A stretch of 64,000 nucleotides of DNA from Metabacillus bambusae (GCF_017497975.1 NZ_JAGDEL010000021.1:1-64000); one strand, 5' to 3'. Positions 8,044 to 17,510 are shown, numbered from the stretch's first letter. Program-made: numbers and translations. Notes: generated from the letters alone by a model not told the origin.

Positions 8044-9627
8044 ATGGTAAGAGAAGAACTACTTGCGCCATTAAGTTATAATCTTGTAGAAGAGATTGAA
8101 AAGTATTCGACAGATGCAACAAAAATCGCATTAAAATGGGAAAATGAACAAGGTCAGAAAAGTGAGATTACTTACCGAGCTTTATTGGAAAGGGTAAATC
8201 AAATTGGAAACGCTTTCAAAAACGAAGGATTAAAACTAGGTGATAAAGTTCTTATTGTTATACCTAGGGTTATAGATGCATATGCAGTTTATCTTGCTGC
8301 TTTAAAAGCGGGATTAGTAGTGATTCCTAGCTCAGAAATGTTACGAACAAAAGATTTACAGTATCGTGTGACACATGGAGAAGTTAAAGCTGTAATAAGC
8401 TATGGACTATATACTAATGAATTTAGAGGAATTAGACAGTTTGATAAATTAATAAAATTTGTTATAAATGGAAACGATCCAGATTGGTTACCACTAGACG
8501 AGCTAATGAAAAAACAAAGCACATCAATGAATATTGCAGAAACAAAATCAGATAGTATGGCCTTTGTTTCTTATACATCAGGTACAACTGGAAATCCCAA
8601 AGGTGTAGTACATACACATGGTTGGGCTTTTGCTCACTTAAGAACTGCAGCGAAAAATTGGTTAAGCATCGAAGAAAATGATATGGTATGGGCAACTGCT
8701 GGACCAGGATGGCAAAAATGGATTTGGAGTCCGTTTTTATCTGTATTGGGTTCGGGTGCTACAGGGTTAATTTATCAGGGGAAATTTGAGCCTAATAAAT
8801 ATTTACAGCTTTTAGATGATTACAAAATAAATGTATTATGCTGTACTCCGACAGAATATCGATTGATGGCAAAGGTAGAACAGCTTGAGGATTATTCCCT
8901 ATCAAATTTACATAGTGCAGTCTCAGCTGGCGAACCATTGAACCGAGAAGTCATCGATACATTTCAGCATTACTTTAATGTAAAAGTTCGTGATGGTTAT
9001 GGTCAAACAGAAAATACACTCCTCGTTGGTGTCATGAAGGGGATGGAAATCAAAGCTGGTTCAATGGGGAAACCTACTCCAGGTAATGATGTGAAAATTA
9101 TTAATGATGAAGGTGAACCGTGTTTAGTCAATGAAGTTGGGGACATTGCAGTTCATAAGGATACACCTGCTTTATTTAAAGAATACTATAAGGATTTTGA
9201 ACGAACTGCTAGTGCATTTAGTGGGGATTATTATATTACTGGTGACAGAGCAAAGATGGATGAAGACGGCTACTTTTGGTTTGAAGGTAGAGGAGATGAT
9301 ATTATCATTAGCTCTGGCTATACTATTGGTCCATTTGAGGTTGAAGATGCAATTGTAAAACATCCTTTAGTAAAGGAGTGTGCCGTAGTAGCTAGCCCAG
9401 ATGAAATTAGAGGAAATATCGTAAAAGCTTATATTGTATTAAGAGATCCTTCTAATATCAATAAACCGGAGTTAATAACTGTACTACAGGAGCATGTCAA
9501 AAAGCTAACAGCTCCTTATAAATATCCACGTGAAATTGAGTTTATTGATGAATTACCTAAAACAACATCAGGTAAAATTCGTCGAATAGAACTTAGACAA
9601 CGTGAGCTTGAACTAAAACAAGCTTAG
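8044..9627 (+). CDS. ytcI: Acyl-CoA synthetase, AMP-forming (YtcI/MbcS-like)
   Basis: A 527-residue member of the ANL adenylating superfamily that should activate a short, branched or medium-chain carboxylic acid to its CoA thioester via an acyl-adenylate. Diagnostic motifs are YTSGTTGNPKG (P-loop, about 175-185), DGYGQTE, the hinge region GRGDDIIISSGY, and the C-terminal catalytic lysine in PKTTSGKIRR. The start ATG follows GAGGAGGGGG. The order with ytcJ and NAD kinase is that of B. subtilis ytcI-ytcJ-ytdI. Substrate cannot be read from sequence; Listeria MbcS of this family prefers branched short-chain acids. Confidence 0.88.
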   Translation: MVREELLAPLSYNLVEEIEKYSTDATKIALKWENEQGQKSEITYRALLERVNQIGNAFKNEGLKLGDKVLIVIPRVIDAYAVYLAALKAGLVVIPSSEMLRTKDLQYRVTHGEVKAVISYGLYTNEFRGIRQFDKLIKFVINGNDPDWLPLDELMKKQSTSMNIAETKSDSMAFVSYTSGTTGNPKGVVHTHGWAFAHLRTAAKNWLSIEENDMVWATAGPGWQKWIWSPFLSVLGSGATGLIYQGKFEPNKYLQLLDDYKINVLCCTPTEYRLMAKVEQLEDYSLSNLHSAVSAGEPLNREVIDTFQHYFNVKVRDGYGQTENTLLVGVMKGMEIKAGSMGKPTPGNDVKIINDEGEPCLVNEVGDIAVHKDTPALFKEYYKDFERTASAFSGDYYITGDRAKMDEDGYFWFEGRGDDIIISSGYTIGPFEVEDAIVKHPLVKECAVVASPDEIRGNIVKAYIVLRDPSNINKPELITVLQEHVKKLTAPYKYPREIEFIDELPKTTSGKIRRIELRQRELELKQA

Positions 9628-9633
9628 TCAGTG

Positions 9634-9665
9634 AAAACCAGGCTCAACATCGCCTGGTTTTTTGT
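9634..9665 (+). terminator. ytcI terminator
   Basis: AACCAGGC pairs with GCCTGGTT and runs into six T. Confidence 0.9.
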
Positions 9666-9721
9666 TTTGGAAATGGTTATGGTAACATTTTGGTAGAAAC
9701 TAAATCCTGGAGGAATGGTGC

Positions 9722-11305
9722 TTGGGTACATTATGGTTTGGAGGAAAAATATACACTTTAGAAAAAGAAGGTAGCCAAGTTGAAGCTATATATGTTAAAA
9801 ATGGCTATATTATTGCAACTGGGAGTTATAAGCATTTAGTTGAAATATATGAAGAGGATATAGAAGAGCTGAATGATTTAAAGGGAAAAACGATGATACC
9901 TGGTCTTGTAGATAGCCATCTTCATTTAATTGGACATGGGGAAAAACTAACAAGACTGGATTTTTCAAAAACGACAAGCTCAAAAGAAATTTTAAAAAGT
10001 ATTAAGGAACGAGTAAAGAACATTACTCCAGGAAGCTGGATTATTGGAGAAGGATGGAATGAAAATCAACTAGAGGATCAAAAGATTATACATAAAGCTG
10101 AATTAGATGAGGTTGCACAGGATCATCCATTATTACTTAAAAGAATATGCAGACATGCAGTCATAGCAAACTCAAAAGCATTGGAGCTTGCAAATATTAC
10201 AGGTGATACACCTGACCCGGCTGGTGGGGTTATTGTAAGGGATGAACAAAACGAACCAACTGGATATTTACTAGATCAAGCACAGGAGCTTCTGTTTGAA
10301 ATTGCACCTTCTCCTACTCAGGAGGAGTTAGAATATGTACTTGAGACTTCTATAAATGATTGCTATCAAAAAGGGCTAGTGGGTGCACATTCGGAGGATT
10401 TGGCCTACTATGGCAGTTTAGAAAATACTCTAGCCGCATTTCATCGTGTCTTAACCAAGGGATTTAAATTTCGCACCCATCTGCTTGTACATCATCTAGT
10501 CGTAGATGAGTTTCACAAAAAACAAAGAAGTCTAGGAAGCTACGGAGAGTTCGGCGCGATGAAAATCTTTGCTGATGGAGCCCTTGGAGGAAGAACCGCG
10601 TTGTTAAGTTTTCCGTATAAAGATGATCCAACCACTTCAGGTGTAGCTATTCATTCAAAAGCTGAATTAGTAGCTCTTATTGAGAAAGCAAGAAGCTATA
10701 AAATGGAAGTAGCGGTACATGTAATCGGAGATTTGGCATTTGAATGGATATTAGATGTGATTGAAGAGTACCCTCCATTGAAAGGGCAACATGACCGTCT
10801 CATTCATGCTCAAATTTTAAGAAATGATTTAATAGAAAAAGCGAAACAGCTTCCTATCATTTTAGATATACAACCACGGTTTGTAGCAAGTGATTTTCCA
10901 TGGGTAACTGAGCGGATTGGTGAGGAAAATATGGAAACATGCTATGCCTGGAAGACGCTGCTTCAAGAAGGTATTCAATGTGCAGGGGGTTCAGATGCAC
11001 CTATAGAGCCGGTTGATCCGCTTTTAGGTATTTATGCTGCAGTGACAAGGACTAGTATTTATGATGATTCAGGAAAAAGCTATTACCCAGAACAAAAACT
11101 ATCAGTTTATGAGGCTGTTGAGTTATTTACAAAAGGAAGTGCATATGCAATTCACCATTCACATAATCGTGGGATGATCAAACAAGGCTATAAAGCAGAT
11201 TTTACGGTATTTGATCAAGATATTTTTGAACTGCCACATGAGGAGCTGCTAAATGCAACTGTTGCGTTAACGATTGTAGATAATGAGATTATGTATAAAA
11301 AGTAA
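9722..11305 (+). CDS. ytcJ: Amidohydrolase family protein YtcJ
   Basis: This 527-residue metal-dependent hydrolase belongs to the amidohydrolase 3 group (YtcJ/NfdA type). Visible metal ligands include DSHLHL near residue 65, HxxHR-like positions in the barrel, and GGSDAPIEPVDP near residue 423. Translation starts at TTG, with GGAGG 8 nt upstream (9709-9713); no better ATG exists nearby. Relatives hydrolyse N-formyl or N-acyl compounds, but substrate is unknown here. It is separated from ytcI by a terminator and converges with the NAD kinase gene. Confidence 0.85.
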   Translation: MGTLWFGGKIYTLEKEGSQVEAIYVKNGYIIATGSYKHLVEIYEEDIEELNDLKGKTMIPGLVDSHLHLIGHGEKLTRLDFSKTTSSKEILKSIKERVKNITPGSWIIGEGWNENQLEDQKIIHKAELDEVAQDHPLLLKRICRHAVIANSKALELANITGDTPDPAGGVIVRDEQNEPTGYLLDQAQELLFEIAPSPTQEELEYVLETSINDCYQKGLVGAHSEDLAYYGSLENTLAAFHRVLTKGFKFRTHLLVHHLVVDEFHKKQRSLGSYGEFGAMKIFADGALGGRTALLSFPYKDDPTTSGVAIHSKAELVALIEKARSYKMEVAVHVIGDLAFEWILDVIEEYPPLKGQHDRLIHAQILRNDLIEKAKQLPIILDIQPRFVASDFPWVTERIGEENMETCYAWKTLLQEGIQCAGGSDAPIEPVDPLLGIYAAVTRTSIYDDSGKSYYPEQKLSVYEAVELFTKGSAYAIHHSHNRGMIKQGYKADFTVFDQDIFELPHEELLNATVALTIVDNEIMYKK

Positions 11306-11331
11306 CTAATGATGAAAATAGAGAAGAATGT

Positions 11332-11358
11332 AAAAGGAAGCTCATAGGCTTCCTTTTA
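11332..11358. terminator. Bidirectional terminator between ytcJ and nadK2
   Basis: AAAAGGAAGC/GCTTCCTTTT around a 5-nt loop serves both convergent genes. Confidence 0.85.
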
Positions 11359-11366
11359 ATCGTTTA

Positions 11367-12167
11367 TTATAAAAATGTTCGCTTAACTTTCTCCCAGTAC
11401 GAATTATCCTTAAGTTTTACTGTTTTAATTGGTAACTCACTTAAACTATATTCTAGCTGTTTTACATTGCGGATACTTAATGCTTCATTATCCATGCCAA
11501 TAACAGGGTAGTCGTTGCCATCTTGTACGATTTTTAACGTTAATTTTCTTGTGTCACTTAGTATAAAAGAAGATCCAAGTGTACGATAAAGATTGTTATT
11601 TAATGAAGCTAATTCACTTACTTGTATGCATGGAAGCATAGGATCTACAACTGCACCATTTACAGATTTGTTATATGCAGTACTTCCTGTAGGTGTGGCA
11701 ATTAACATCCCATCTCCTCTGAACGTTTCAAAATGTAGATCATCTATATAAACATCGATAACGAAGGTTTTTATGATGCTTGAACGGATGGAACATTCAT
11801 TTAAACATTTAAAAGAAGTCGTTTCATCTAGTTTTACTTCTAAGACTGGGTAACGTCTAACCTCAATTTGAGACTCATTCATAGCTTGAATCATTTTCTC
11901 TCGATCATCAAGGTGGAAATCACAATACAAGCTTAATGTATTATCAACTCCTATACCTACATATAGACAGTCTGAACGAAAGTTTGTTTTGCGTACTGCC
12001 TGTAAAAATGCACCATCTCCACCTATGCTTACAATTACATTTGCGATTGTATGATCTTCTACAACTCGAAATTCATTTTCTCTTGCTAATTCAATAAGGG
12101 AATTGATTTTCTCTAATAGTTCGTCCTCTTTTTTGTAGAAAAAATAAACATTACGACGATCTGACAC
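11367..12167 (-). CDS. nadK2: NAD kinase (YtdI/PpnKB type)
   Basis: NAD kinase phosphorylates NAD to NADP. The 266-residue protein has the GGDG nucleotide motif (residues 49-52) and the second family motif with NE at 123-124 and a later TPTGSTAYN segment. It starts at GTG with AGGAGG 7 nt upstream. In Bacillus this is the second of two NAD kinases and sits beside ytcJ and sppA as here. Confidence 0.92.
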   Translation of the reverse strand: MSDRRNVYFFYKKEDELLEKINSLIELARENEFRVVEDHTIANVIVSIGGDGAFLQAVRKTNFRSDCLYVGIGVDNTLSLYCDFHLDDREKMIQAMNESQIEVRRYPVLEVKLDETTSFKCLNECSIRSSIIKTFVIDVYIDDLHFETFRGDGMLIATPTGSTAYNKSVNGAVVDPMLPCIQVSELASLNNNLYRTLGSSFILSDTRKLTLKIVQDGNDYPVIGMDNEALSIRNVKQLEYSLSELPIKTVKLKDNSYWEKVKRTFL

Positions 12168-12324
12168 ACTGATTCCTCCTCATGATAGGTAAATTCTCCA
12201 CTTTTTTCCTTGAAGATGATACAATACTCTATGTTGTTTAGTTTACCACTTATACATAATTAAATGTTTTAAAGCTATGAAAAATCATATCAAATAATTC
12301 TATTTGAAGGAGGAGATATTTTAA

Positions 12325-13329
12325 ATGAACGGTAAACGATGGGGAGCAATTGCCATTGCAGGTGTTTTGTTCGTATTTTCAATTATAATAAGCTCAACAA
12401 TGATGTTCATAAATCAAAGCGACCTATTTAAGGATGCATTTGCACCAAGCTCGGGATTTTCAGAGGAAATAATTGAAGAAGGCAATCCGTTAGATAAGAT
12501 CCTTGTTTTAAATGTAAATGGGGTAATACAAGATACTGGTGAAGATGTAACTTCTTTTTTTAGTACTGCAGGCTATCAGCACAAAACTTTTTTAGATATG
12601 GTTGAAGCAGCAGGTGAGGATGACAGTGTAAAAGGTGTGATACTTAGAGTAAACTCACCTGGTGGCGGAGTTGTAGAAAGTGCTGAAATACATAAAAAAT
12701 TAATTGAACTTACTGAAGAAAGTAAAAAACCTTTATATGTGTCTATGGGAACAACTGCAGCATCAGGTGGGTATTACATCTCTACAGCTGCAGATAAAAT
12801 TTTTGCAGCTCCAGATACCTTAACAGGTTCTCTAGGAGTTATCATGCAATCAATAAACTATGGGGAATTAGCTGAAAAATATGGTGTTAAATTCGAAACT
12901 ATTAAAAGTGGTCCCTATAAGGATATTTTCTCTCCAACTCGTGATATGACAGAGGAAGAAAGAAAAATACTTCAATCTATGGTGGACAATGCCTATAAAG
13001 GGTTTGTGAATGTAATTACAGAAGGACGTCCATTATCAGAAGAAGAGGTTCGTAAAGTTGCTGACGGCCGAATTTACGATGGTAGACAAGCAAAGGAAAA
13101 TAATCTCATCGATGAGTTAGGTTATTTCGATGATACAATTGCAGCTATGAAAAAGGATTTAGATTTAGAGGATGCTCAGGTTGTTGAGTATGGTGATTCA
13201 TTAGGTCTTGATTCACTCCTATCAATGAGTGTTAGTAAAGTATTTAAAGAGGATGCTGAGCTATCTAGTCTTTATCAATTGCTTTCGAGTTCAAACTCTC
13301 CAAGGCTTATGTACTTATATTCTGAATAA
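12325..13329 (+). CDS. sppA: Signal peptide peptidase SppA
   Basis: SppA is a membrane-bound serine protease that degrades remnant signal peptides on the extracytoplasmic side. Residues 5-29 form the single membrane anchor. The catalytic serine is Ser147 in TAASGGYY and the general-base lysine is Lys199 in SGPYKDIF, the same numbering as the B. subtilis enzyme. The length of 334 is the short, half-size Gram-positive form. GGAGGAG precedes the ATG. yteJ follows after 12 nt in the same operon. Confidence 0.95.
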   Translation: MNGKRWGAIAIAGVLFVFSIIISSTMMFINQSDLFKDAFAPSSGFSEEIIEEGNPLDKILVLNVNGVIQDTGEDVTSFFSTAGYQHKTFLDMVEAAGEDDSVKGVILRVNSPGGGVVESAEIHKKLIELTEESKKPLYVSMGTTAASGGYYISTAADKIFAAPDTLTGSLGVIMQSINYGELAEKYGVKFETIKSGPYKDIFSPTRDMTEEERKILQSMVDNAYKGFVNVITEGRPLSEEEVRKVADGRIYDGRQAKENNLIDELGYFDDTIAAMKKDLDLEDAQVVEYGDSLGLDSLLSMSVSKVFKEDAELSSLYQLLSSSNSPRLMYLYSE

Positions 13330-13341
13330 GGGGGGATAAAC

Positions 13342-13869
13342 GTGGATGCTACTTTTGAAGGTGCAGAGAATACAGAGTTATCGTATAAGCCTGTAGAAAA
13401 GCAAAAGACAATTGATTACAATCATTTACAAGCAGGTTTTTGGATACGCTTTTGGGCGTATTTAATCGATCTTCTAGTTATCGGTAGTGTAAATCGAATT
13501 GTTATATATCCACTTTTTGATTTAATCGGTTTAAATAACAATAACTCATTTCTGTTTTCTCCTGTCTCAATTGTAACAGCTGTGATCTTTTTCGCCTATT
13601 TTGTATTAATGACAAAATACTTTAATCAAACGTTAGGGAAAATGATTTTTGGTATAAAAGTAATTTCTATTAAGGAAGAAACAATTAGTTGGGGAACCAT
13701 TTTATTCCGAGAATTAATTGGTCGTTATATTTCAAAAACCATTTGGATAGGCTATATCATTGTTGCTTTTACTCCAAAAAAGCAAGGACTTCACGATATC
13801 TTTTCTGATACGCAAGTTATTCATGAGAAGTTATTTATTAAATATGCCGAAGAAAAGTCTGCTGAATAA
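13342..13869 (+). CDS. yteJ: RDD family membrane protein YteJ
   Basis: The 175-residue product carries an RDD domain: AGFWIRFWAYLIDLLVIGS at about 31-49 with the family Arg and Asp residues, then further membrane segments and the QTLGKMIFGIKVI signature. It starts at GTG behind a GGGGGGA ribosome site, 12 nt after sppA. In B. subtilis yteJ is also linked to sppA, and the pair has been connected to resistance to membrane-active peptides; that role is inferred. Confidence 0.88.
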   Translation: MDATFEGAENTELSYKPVEKQKTIDYNHLQAGFWIRFWAYLIDLLVIGSVNRIVIYPLFDLIGLNNNNSFLFSPVSIVTAVIFFAYFVLMTKYFNQTLGKMIFGIKVISIKEETISWGTILFRELIGRYISKTIWIGYIIVAFTPKKQGLHDIFSDTQVIHEKLFIKYAEEKSAE

Positions 13870-13894
13870 ATCAGTGGACTTTTTTTGAACTTTA

Positions 13895-13928
13895 TTAACC
13901 TACTGCATAAATAAGTAGGTTTATTTTA
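13895..13928 (+). terminator. sppA-yteJ terminator
   Basis: AACCTACT and AAGTAGGTT pair around an A/T-rich loop and are followed by a short T-rich tail. Confidence 0.65.
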
Positions 13929-13973
13929 GTTTTGGAGAGGCGATAATGGTGGATTGAAAGGGTGTGAAAAGTC

Positions 13974-14651
13974 GTGTTTATAGTAATGATCATTTTACTG
14001 CTTTTATTTGTACTCTTTTTACTTATTATTTTTACAAAGTTGACGATTACACTGGATTTAAATCATATCGGTGATAATGACCAGTTTAAAATAAAATTTC
14101 GTGCATGGTTTGGATTACTTCGCTACACGATTAACATTCCACTAGTAAAGTTTGATAAGGATGACCCCAAACTTATTGTAAAGCAGGAGAAGAAAATGGG
14201 AAGTGAAAAAGCGGATAATAAGGTAAAAGAAACAGAGGATAAGGTAACACCTGAGGATGCACTTAATGGCTTGAGTGATATAAAGGAGATTACACAACAT
14301 ATCGTTGGATTGCATAAAATCATCCGTAAGTTTTTAAGGAAAGTAAGAATAAAAAAATTAGAATGGCATTCGCAATTCGGGATCGGTGATGCTGCACATA
14401 CCGGATTATTAACAGGGGCTGCCTGGACAATTAAAGGAGGAGTAATTGGTCTTTTAAGTCAGTATATGAAGTTACAGACGACACCTGTCGTAACAATAAC
14501 ACCTGAATTTAATCAGTTCTGTTCAAGAACGAAATTACAATGTATTTTTCAGTTTAGAATCGGGCAAGCTATTTTGGCAGGTATACATTTCATTAAATAT
14601 TGGAAAGGTGGACGTCCCAAGTTGAAAACTAAACCGTTTTTTTCAAACTAA
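13974..14651 (+). CDS. ytfI: DUF2953 protein YtfI
   Basis: A 225-residue protein with an N-terminal membrane helix (about residues 2-22) and the DUF2953 layout: an early LDLNHIGDND strand region, a charged linker (about 65-95), and a C-terminal GIGDAAHTGLLTGAAW segment. Start is GTG with GGGTG upstream; an in-frame ATG at 13986 is possible. In B. subtilis ytfI precedes ytfJ and both are expressed in sporulation, which suggests a forespore envelope role. Function unknown. Confidence 0.82.
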   Translation: MFIVMIILLLLFVLFLLIIFTKLTITLDLNHIGDNDQFKIKFRAWFGLLRYTINIPLVKFDKDDPKLIVKQEKKMGSEKADNKVKETEDKVTPEDALNGLSDIKEITQHIVGLHKIIRKFLRKVRIKKLEWHSQFGIGDAAHTGLLTGAAWTIKGGVIGLLSQYMKLQTTPVVTITPEFNQFCSRTKLQCIFQFRIGQAILAGIHFIKYWKGGRPKLKTKPFFSN

Positions 14652-14739
14652 CAGGTAAGCTATGAATTTGGGGACAACTTCCCGGTATGTAATGAAAATG
14701 ACCGGTTAATAATAATAGTATTGAAGGAGGCTACATAAC

Positions 14740-15195
14740 ATGAGTGATCATCCAATTCAAGGACTAATGAAAACAGCAATGGAAAATTTAAAACAAATGA
14801 TTGATGTTAATACAATCGTAGGAGATCCTGTGGAGACGCCAGATGGAAGCGTCATTTTAACAGTATCTAAGGTTGGATTTGGATTCGCAGCAGGGGGTAG
14901 TGAATTCAATTCAACAGGGGGAGAAGAAGGTGGCGACCCAAAATCTCCAAAACTCCCATTCGGTGGAGGGAGTGGTGGTGGAGTATCCATTACACCAATT
15001 GCATTTTTAATCGTATCAACAACAGGTGTAAAAATGCTTCATTTAGATGAAAGTACTCATTTATATGAAAAAATCTTAGAAGCTGCACCACAAACTGTAG
15101 AGAAAATTCAAGGAATGTTCAAAAAGAATAAAGATAACAGTAATTCACAAAGTTCAAATAATCAAAGTCAGCCAAAGCAAGATTTAGATTTTTAA
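14740..15195 (+). CDS. ytfJ: Sporulation protein YtfJ (GerW)
   Basis: The 151-residue product matches YtfJ/GerW: HPIQGLMKTAMENLKQMIDVNTIVG at the start, GDP.ETPDGSVILTVSKVGFGF, a glycine-rich loop at about 50-80 and a ITPIAFLIV strand. In B. subtilis it is a forespore product needed for normal germination responses. The ATG has AGGAGG upstream. It is the second gene of a likely ytfI-ytfJ unit. The polar, asparagine- and glutamine-rich tail (about 128-148) is typical. Confidence 0.92.
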   Translation: MSDHPIQGLMKTAMENLKQMIDVNTIVGDPVETPDGSVILTVSKVGFGFAAGGSEFNSTGGEEGGDPKSPKLPFGGGSGGGVSITPIAFLIVSTTGVKMLHLDESTHLYEKILEAAPQTVEKIQGMFKKNKDNSNSQSSNNQSQPKQDLDF

Positions 15196-15221
15196 CTGCC
15201 ATTTAGGCAGTTAATTTTTTT
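15193..15221 (+). terminator. ytfJ terminator
   Basis: TAACTGCC/GGCAGTTA with a 5-nt loop overlaps the stop codon and ends in seven T. A hairpin repeat begins at the next base. Confidence 0.9.
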
Positions 15222-15389
15222 GTCTAGGAAATTATAAAATTCTAGTACTGTGGATAAGTCTAGGCATCCAGCTCCAGCCCCTAGCCCCTCTTGGATCTAA
15301 GCCACTCATGAATTGAAGGTAAAAAACACCTTCTATTCATGAGCATCTTATTTGCCCGAGTCTGTTCAAGGTGCTTGCGCTATTGTTCA
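15222..15389 (+). repeat. Terminator-abutting hairpin repeat, copy B
   Basis: Full copy beginning GTCTAGGAAATTATAAAATT directly at the end of the ytfJ T-run. Tip stem is CTCATGAAT...ATTCATGAG: both arms changed relative to copy A, so pairing is conserved by compensating substitutions. TGTGGATAA at 15249-15257 is a perfect DnaA-box sequence. Confidence 0.85.
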
Positions 15390-15486
15390 GTGGTAAATTT
15401 CCCGTAAATGACGGATTATGTTAGAAATACAAAGGATTTCGCTGAATTTTTGCAAAAAGAAAAGAATTTCTAAAAGTTCAAAACAA

Positions 15487-15515
15487 TTGATAAATCTTGA
15501 TAGCTAGGCTATATT
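15487..15515 (+). promoter_or_regulatory. Sigma-A promoter of tpx
   Basis: TTGATA (15487-15492), exactly 17 nt, TATATT (15510-15515), 34 nt before the tpx start codon. Confidence 0.75.
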
Positions 15516-15548
15516 TACACTGTACATAATTAAAAGGAGGAATTTGGT

Positions 15549-16049
15549 ATGGCTTCTATTACGTTCAAGAACAACCCTGTTACATTGTTAGGCAATGAAG
15601 TGAAAATTGGAGACAGTGCACCTGATTTTACAGTACTGGCAAACGATTTATCACCTGTATCACTGGCAGATTCAAAAGGTAAGGTTCGTCTAATTTCTGT
15701 TGTACCTTCAATTGATACTGGGGTTTGTGATACACAAACACGTCGTTTTAATGAAGATGCGTCAAAAGTAGAGAATGTTGATGTTTTAACAATTAGTGTA
15801 GATTTACCATTTGCTCAAAAAAGATGGTGTGCTGCAAATGGATTAGAAAATGTGCAAACTCTTTCAGATCACCGCGAGCTTTCTTTTGGTGAAGCATATG
15901 GGGTTCATATTAAAGAATTACGCTTATTAGCTCGTGCTGTATTTGTTGTTGATGCAAATGACAAAGTTACATATGTTGAGTATGTGAGTGAAGCAACAAA
16001 TCACCCTAACTATGAAGCTGCAATTGAAGCTGCTAAGTCTGCACAATAA
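15549..16049 (+). CDS. tpx: Thiol peroxidase Tpx
   Basis: Tpx is an atypical 2-Cys peroxiredoxin that reduces hydroperoxides with thioredoxin. The peroxidatic cysteine is Cys60 in [13 protein letters not shown] and the resolving cysteine is Cys94 in KRWCAANG, both at their family positions. It has 166 residues, the usual size. AAAGGAGG precedes the ATG, and the gene has its own promoter and terminator. Confidence 0.96.
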   Translation: MASITFKNNPVTLLGNEVKIGDSAPDFTVLANDLSPVSLADSKGKVRLISVVPSIDTGVCDTQTRRFNEDASKVENVDVLTISVDLPFAQKRWCAANGLENVQTLSDHRELSFGEAYGVHIKELRLLARAVFVVDANDKVTYVEYVSEATNHPNYEAAIEAAKSAQ

Positions 16050-16072
16050 GGTTCATAGACTATAATAGATAA

Positions 16073-16100
16073 AGGGACTGTCTTTTAGGCAGTCTTTTTT
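16073..16100 (+). terminator. tpx terminator
   Basis: ACTGTCT/AGGCAGT hairpin with one G-T pair, followed by six T. Confidence 0.85.
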
Positions 16101-16194
16101 GTCGTTTGGGAAACTTTTACGCTAGAGGCAGCAGCAAGATTTGGAGTCCTCCAGTCCATACGTCGCTAAACGGGCGCTTGCGCTTTAGTTCTCG
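16101..16194 (+). repeat. Degenerate hairpin repeat, copy C1
   Basis: Only the ends resemble the family: GTCGTTTGGGAAA directly at the tpx T-run and GGGCGCTTGCGCTTTAGTTCT on the right. The interior has diverged or been replaced. Confidence 0.55.
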
Positions 16195-16228
16195 TATGAG
16201 AATTTATAAATTTTCTTACTTAGTTTTG

Positions 16229-16353
16229 GTGTCTAGCTCTAGCGCCTAGACCCTCTTAGGTCTACAGCCACTCAGGAATTGAAGACAAAGAATGTCTTCT
16301 ATTCTTGAGCGTCTTATGCCTGGCGGGTCTGATCAAGGCGCTTGCGCTTTTCT
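16229..16353 (+). repeat. Terminator-family hairpin repeat, copy C2
   Basis: A copy of the family lacking the AT-rich left third; it begins GTGTCTAGCTCTAGCGCC and ends CGCTTGCGCTTTTCTT. The tip stem CTCAGGAAT/ATTCTTGAG and GAAGAC/GTCTTC remains pairable. It abuts copy C1 and ends about 35 nt before the ytxK ribosome site. Confidence 0.75.
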
Positions 16354-16401
16354 TATGCAATGTCTAAAATGAGAAGAGTACGATGGCGAGGAGGAAAATG
16401 G

Positions 16402-17391
16402 ATGAAAACAGTTTCTAAAATAGAGAATTTGTTTGCAGTAATAAATGAAACAGCAGATCTTATCGCGAAGGAATGTCAAATGACTTACATAGAAGCAGTT
16501 GCAGAAACTGGTGAAAATATTTTTCATGGTTCAATTCTACAGGAAGATCTGAGCGAGATTACAGAAAAAAGTTTAAAACGTAAATATGAAACAATTAAAA
16601 TAGATTCCTTTGGTAATGAAGAGCTTCGCAAAGCATATCAGTTGGCAATTTTAAAAGGATTAAAAGAAGGTGCACATCCTAATCATCAAATGACACCAGA
16701 TACAATCGGCTTATTTTTGGGGTATTTAGTAAGTAAATTTGTCGGTAATCAAAAAGACATATCAGTATTGGACCCAGCAGTTGGGACTGGAAACTTACTT
16801 ACAACTATCTTAAATTATTTAACGATTGAACATGTTGATAGCTATGGTGTTGATGTTGATGATTTACTTATTAAATTAGCCTATATTAATGCAAATCTTC
16901 AGGAACATCCTGTACAATTTTTCAATCAGGATAGCTTAGAGCGATTATTAATTGATCCAGTTGATATTGTTGTATGCGATTTACCTGTTGGCTATTATCC
17001 TAACGATATTGAAGCATCTAAATATGAACTTAAGGCAGATGAGGGCCACTCATATGCCCATCATCTTTTTATTGAGCAGAGCATGAACCATACGAAAGAA
17101 AATGGTTATTTATTTTTTATTGTTCCTAATTCCTTATTTGATACGAAAGAAGCACCGAAGCTAAATCAATTTCTTAGAAAGATGGCTATTATACAAGGGT
17201 TTATTCAATTGCCGTTATCCTTATTTAAAGATGAAAGGCATGGAAAGAGCATCTTGATTCTTCAAAAGAAAGGTGAAAACAGTACTCCTCCTAAGCAAGC
17301 AATTCTTGCAGAATTACCAAAATTCTCGAATAAAGAAGCAATGAATTCAATTATGAAGCAAATAGATCAATGGTTTAGAGAAAATAAATAA
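16402..17391 (+). CDS. ytxK: Class I SAM-dependent methyltransferase YtxK
   Basis: A 329-residue protein of the N-6 adenine methylase fold. The SAM motif I is DPAVGTGNLL (about residue 133) and a helical N-terminal domain precedes it. The catalytic motif IV position reads CDLPVGYYP rather than the NPPY/F of active adenine methylases, so DNA methylation is not assured. GAGGAGG (16388-16394) fixes the ATG at 16402; an upstream in-frame ATG lacks a ribosome site and falls in the repeat. It precedes ackA as in B. subtilis. Confidence 0.85.
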   Translation: MKTVSKIENLFAVINETADLIAKECQMTYIEAVAETGENIFHGSILQEDLSEITEKSLKRKYETIKIDSFGNEELRKAYQLAILKGLKEGAHPNHQMTPDTIGLFLGYLVSKFVGNQKDISVLDPAVGTGNLLTTILNYLTIEHVDSYGVDVDDLLIKLAYINANLQEHPVQFFNQDSLERLLIDPVDIVVCDLPVGYYPNDIEASKYELKADEGHSYAHHLFIEQSMNHTKENGYLFFIVPNSLFDTKEAPKLNQFLRKMAIIQGFIQLPLSLFKDERHGKSILILQKKGENSTPPKQAILAELPKFSNKEAMNSIMKQIDQWFRENK

Positions 17392-17408
17392 TCTTATATT
17401 GGTTTAAT

Positions 17409-17443
17409 TAGGAGACTCTTATTCTTTAAGGGTTTCCTTTTTG
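17409..17443 (+). terminator. ytxK terminator
   Basis: AGGAGACTCTT pairs imperfectly with AAGGGTTTCCT and runs into five T. Confidence 0.65.
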
Positions 17444-17496
17444 TTTTTTTATACTTAATCCATTACCTTAATTATTAGAATTGCAAGACTTTTAGT

Positions 17497-17510
17497 TGTA
17501 AACGATTCCA
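17497..17510. promoter_or_regulatory. cre site (CcpA) upstream of ackA
   Basis: TGTAAACGATTCCA fits the cre consensus at all core positions. CcpA activates ackA in B. subtilis from an upstream cre, so activation for overflow metabolism is the likely role. The remaining 17511-17766 is AT-rich leader; I do not see a clear -35/-10 pair there. Confidence 0.65.
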
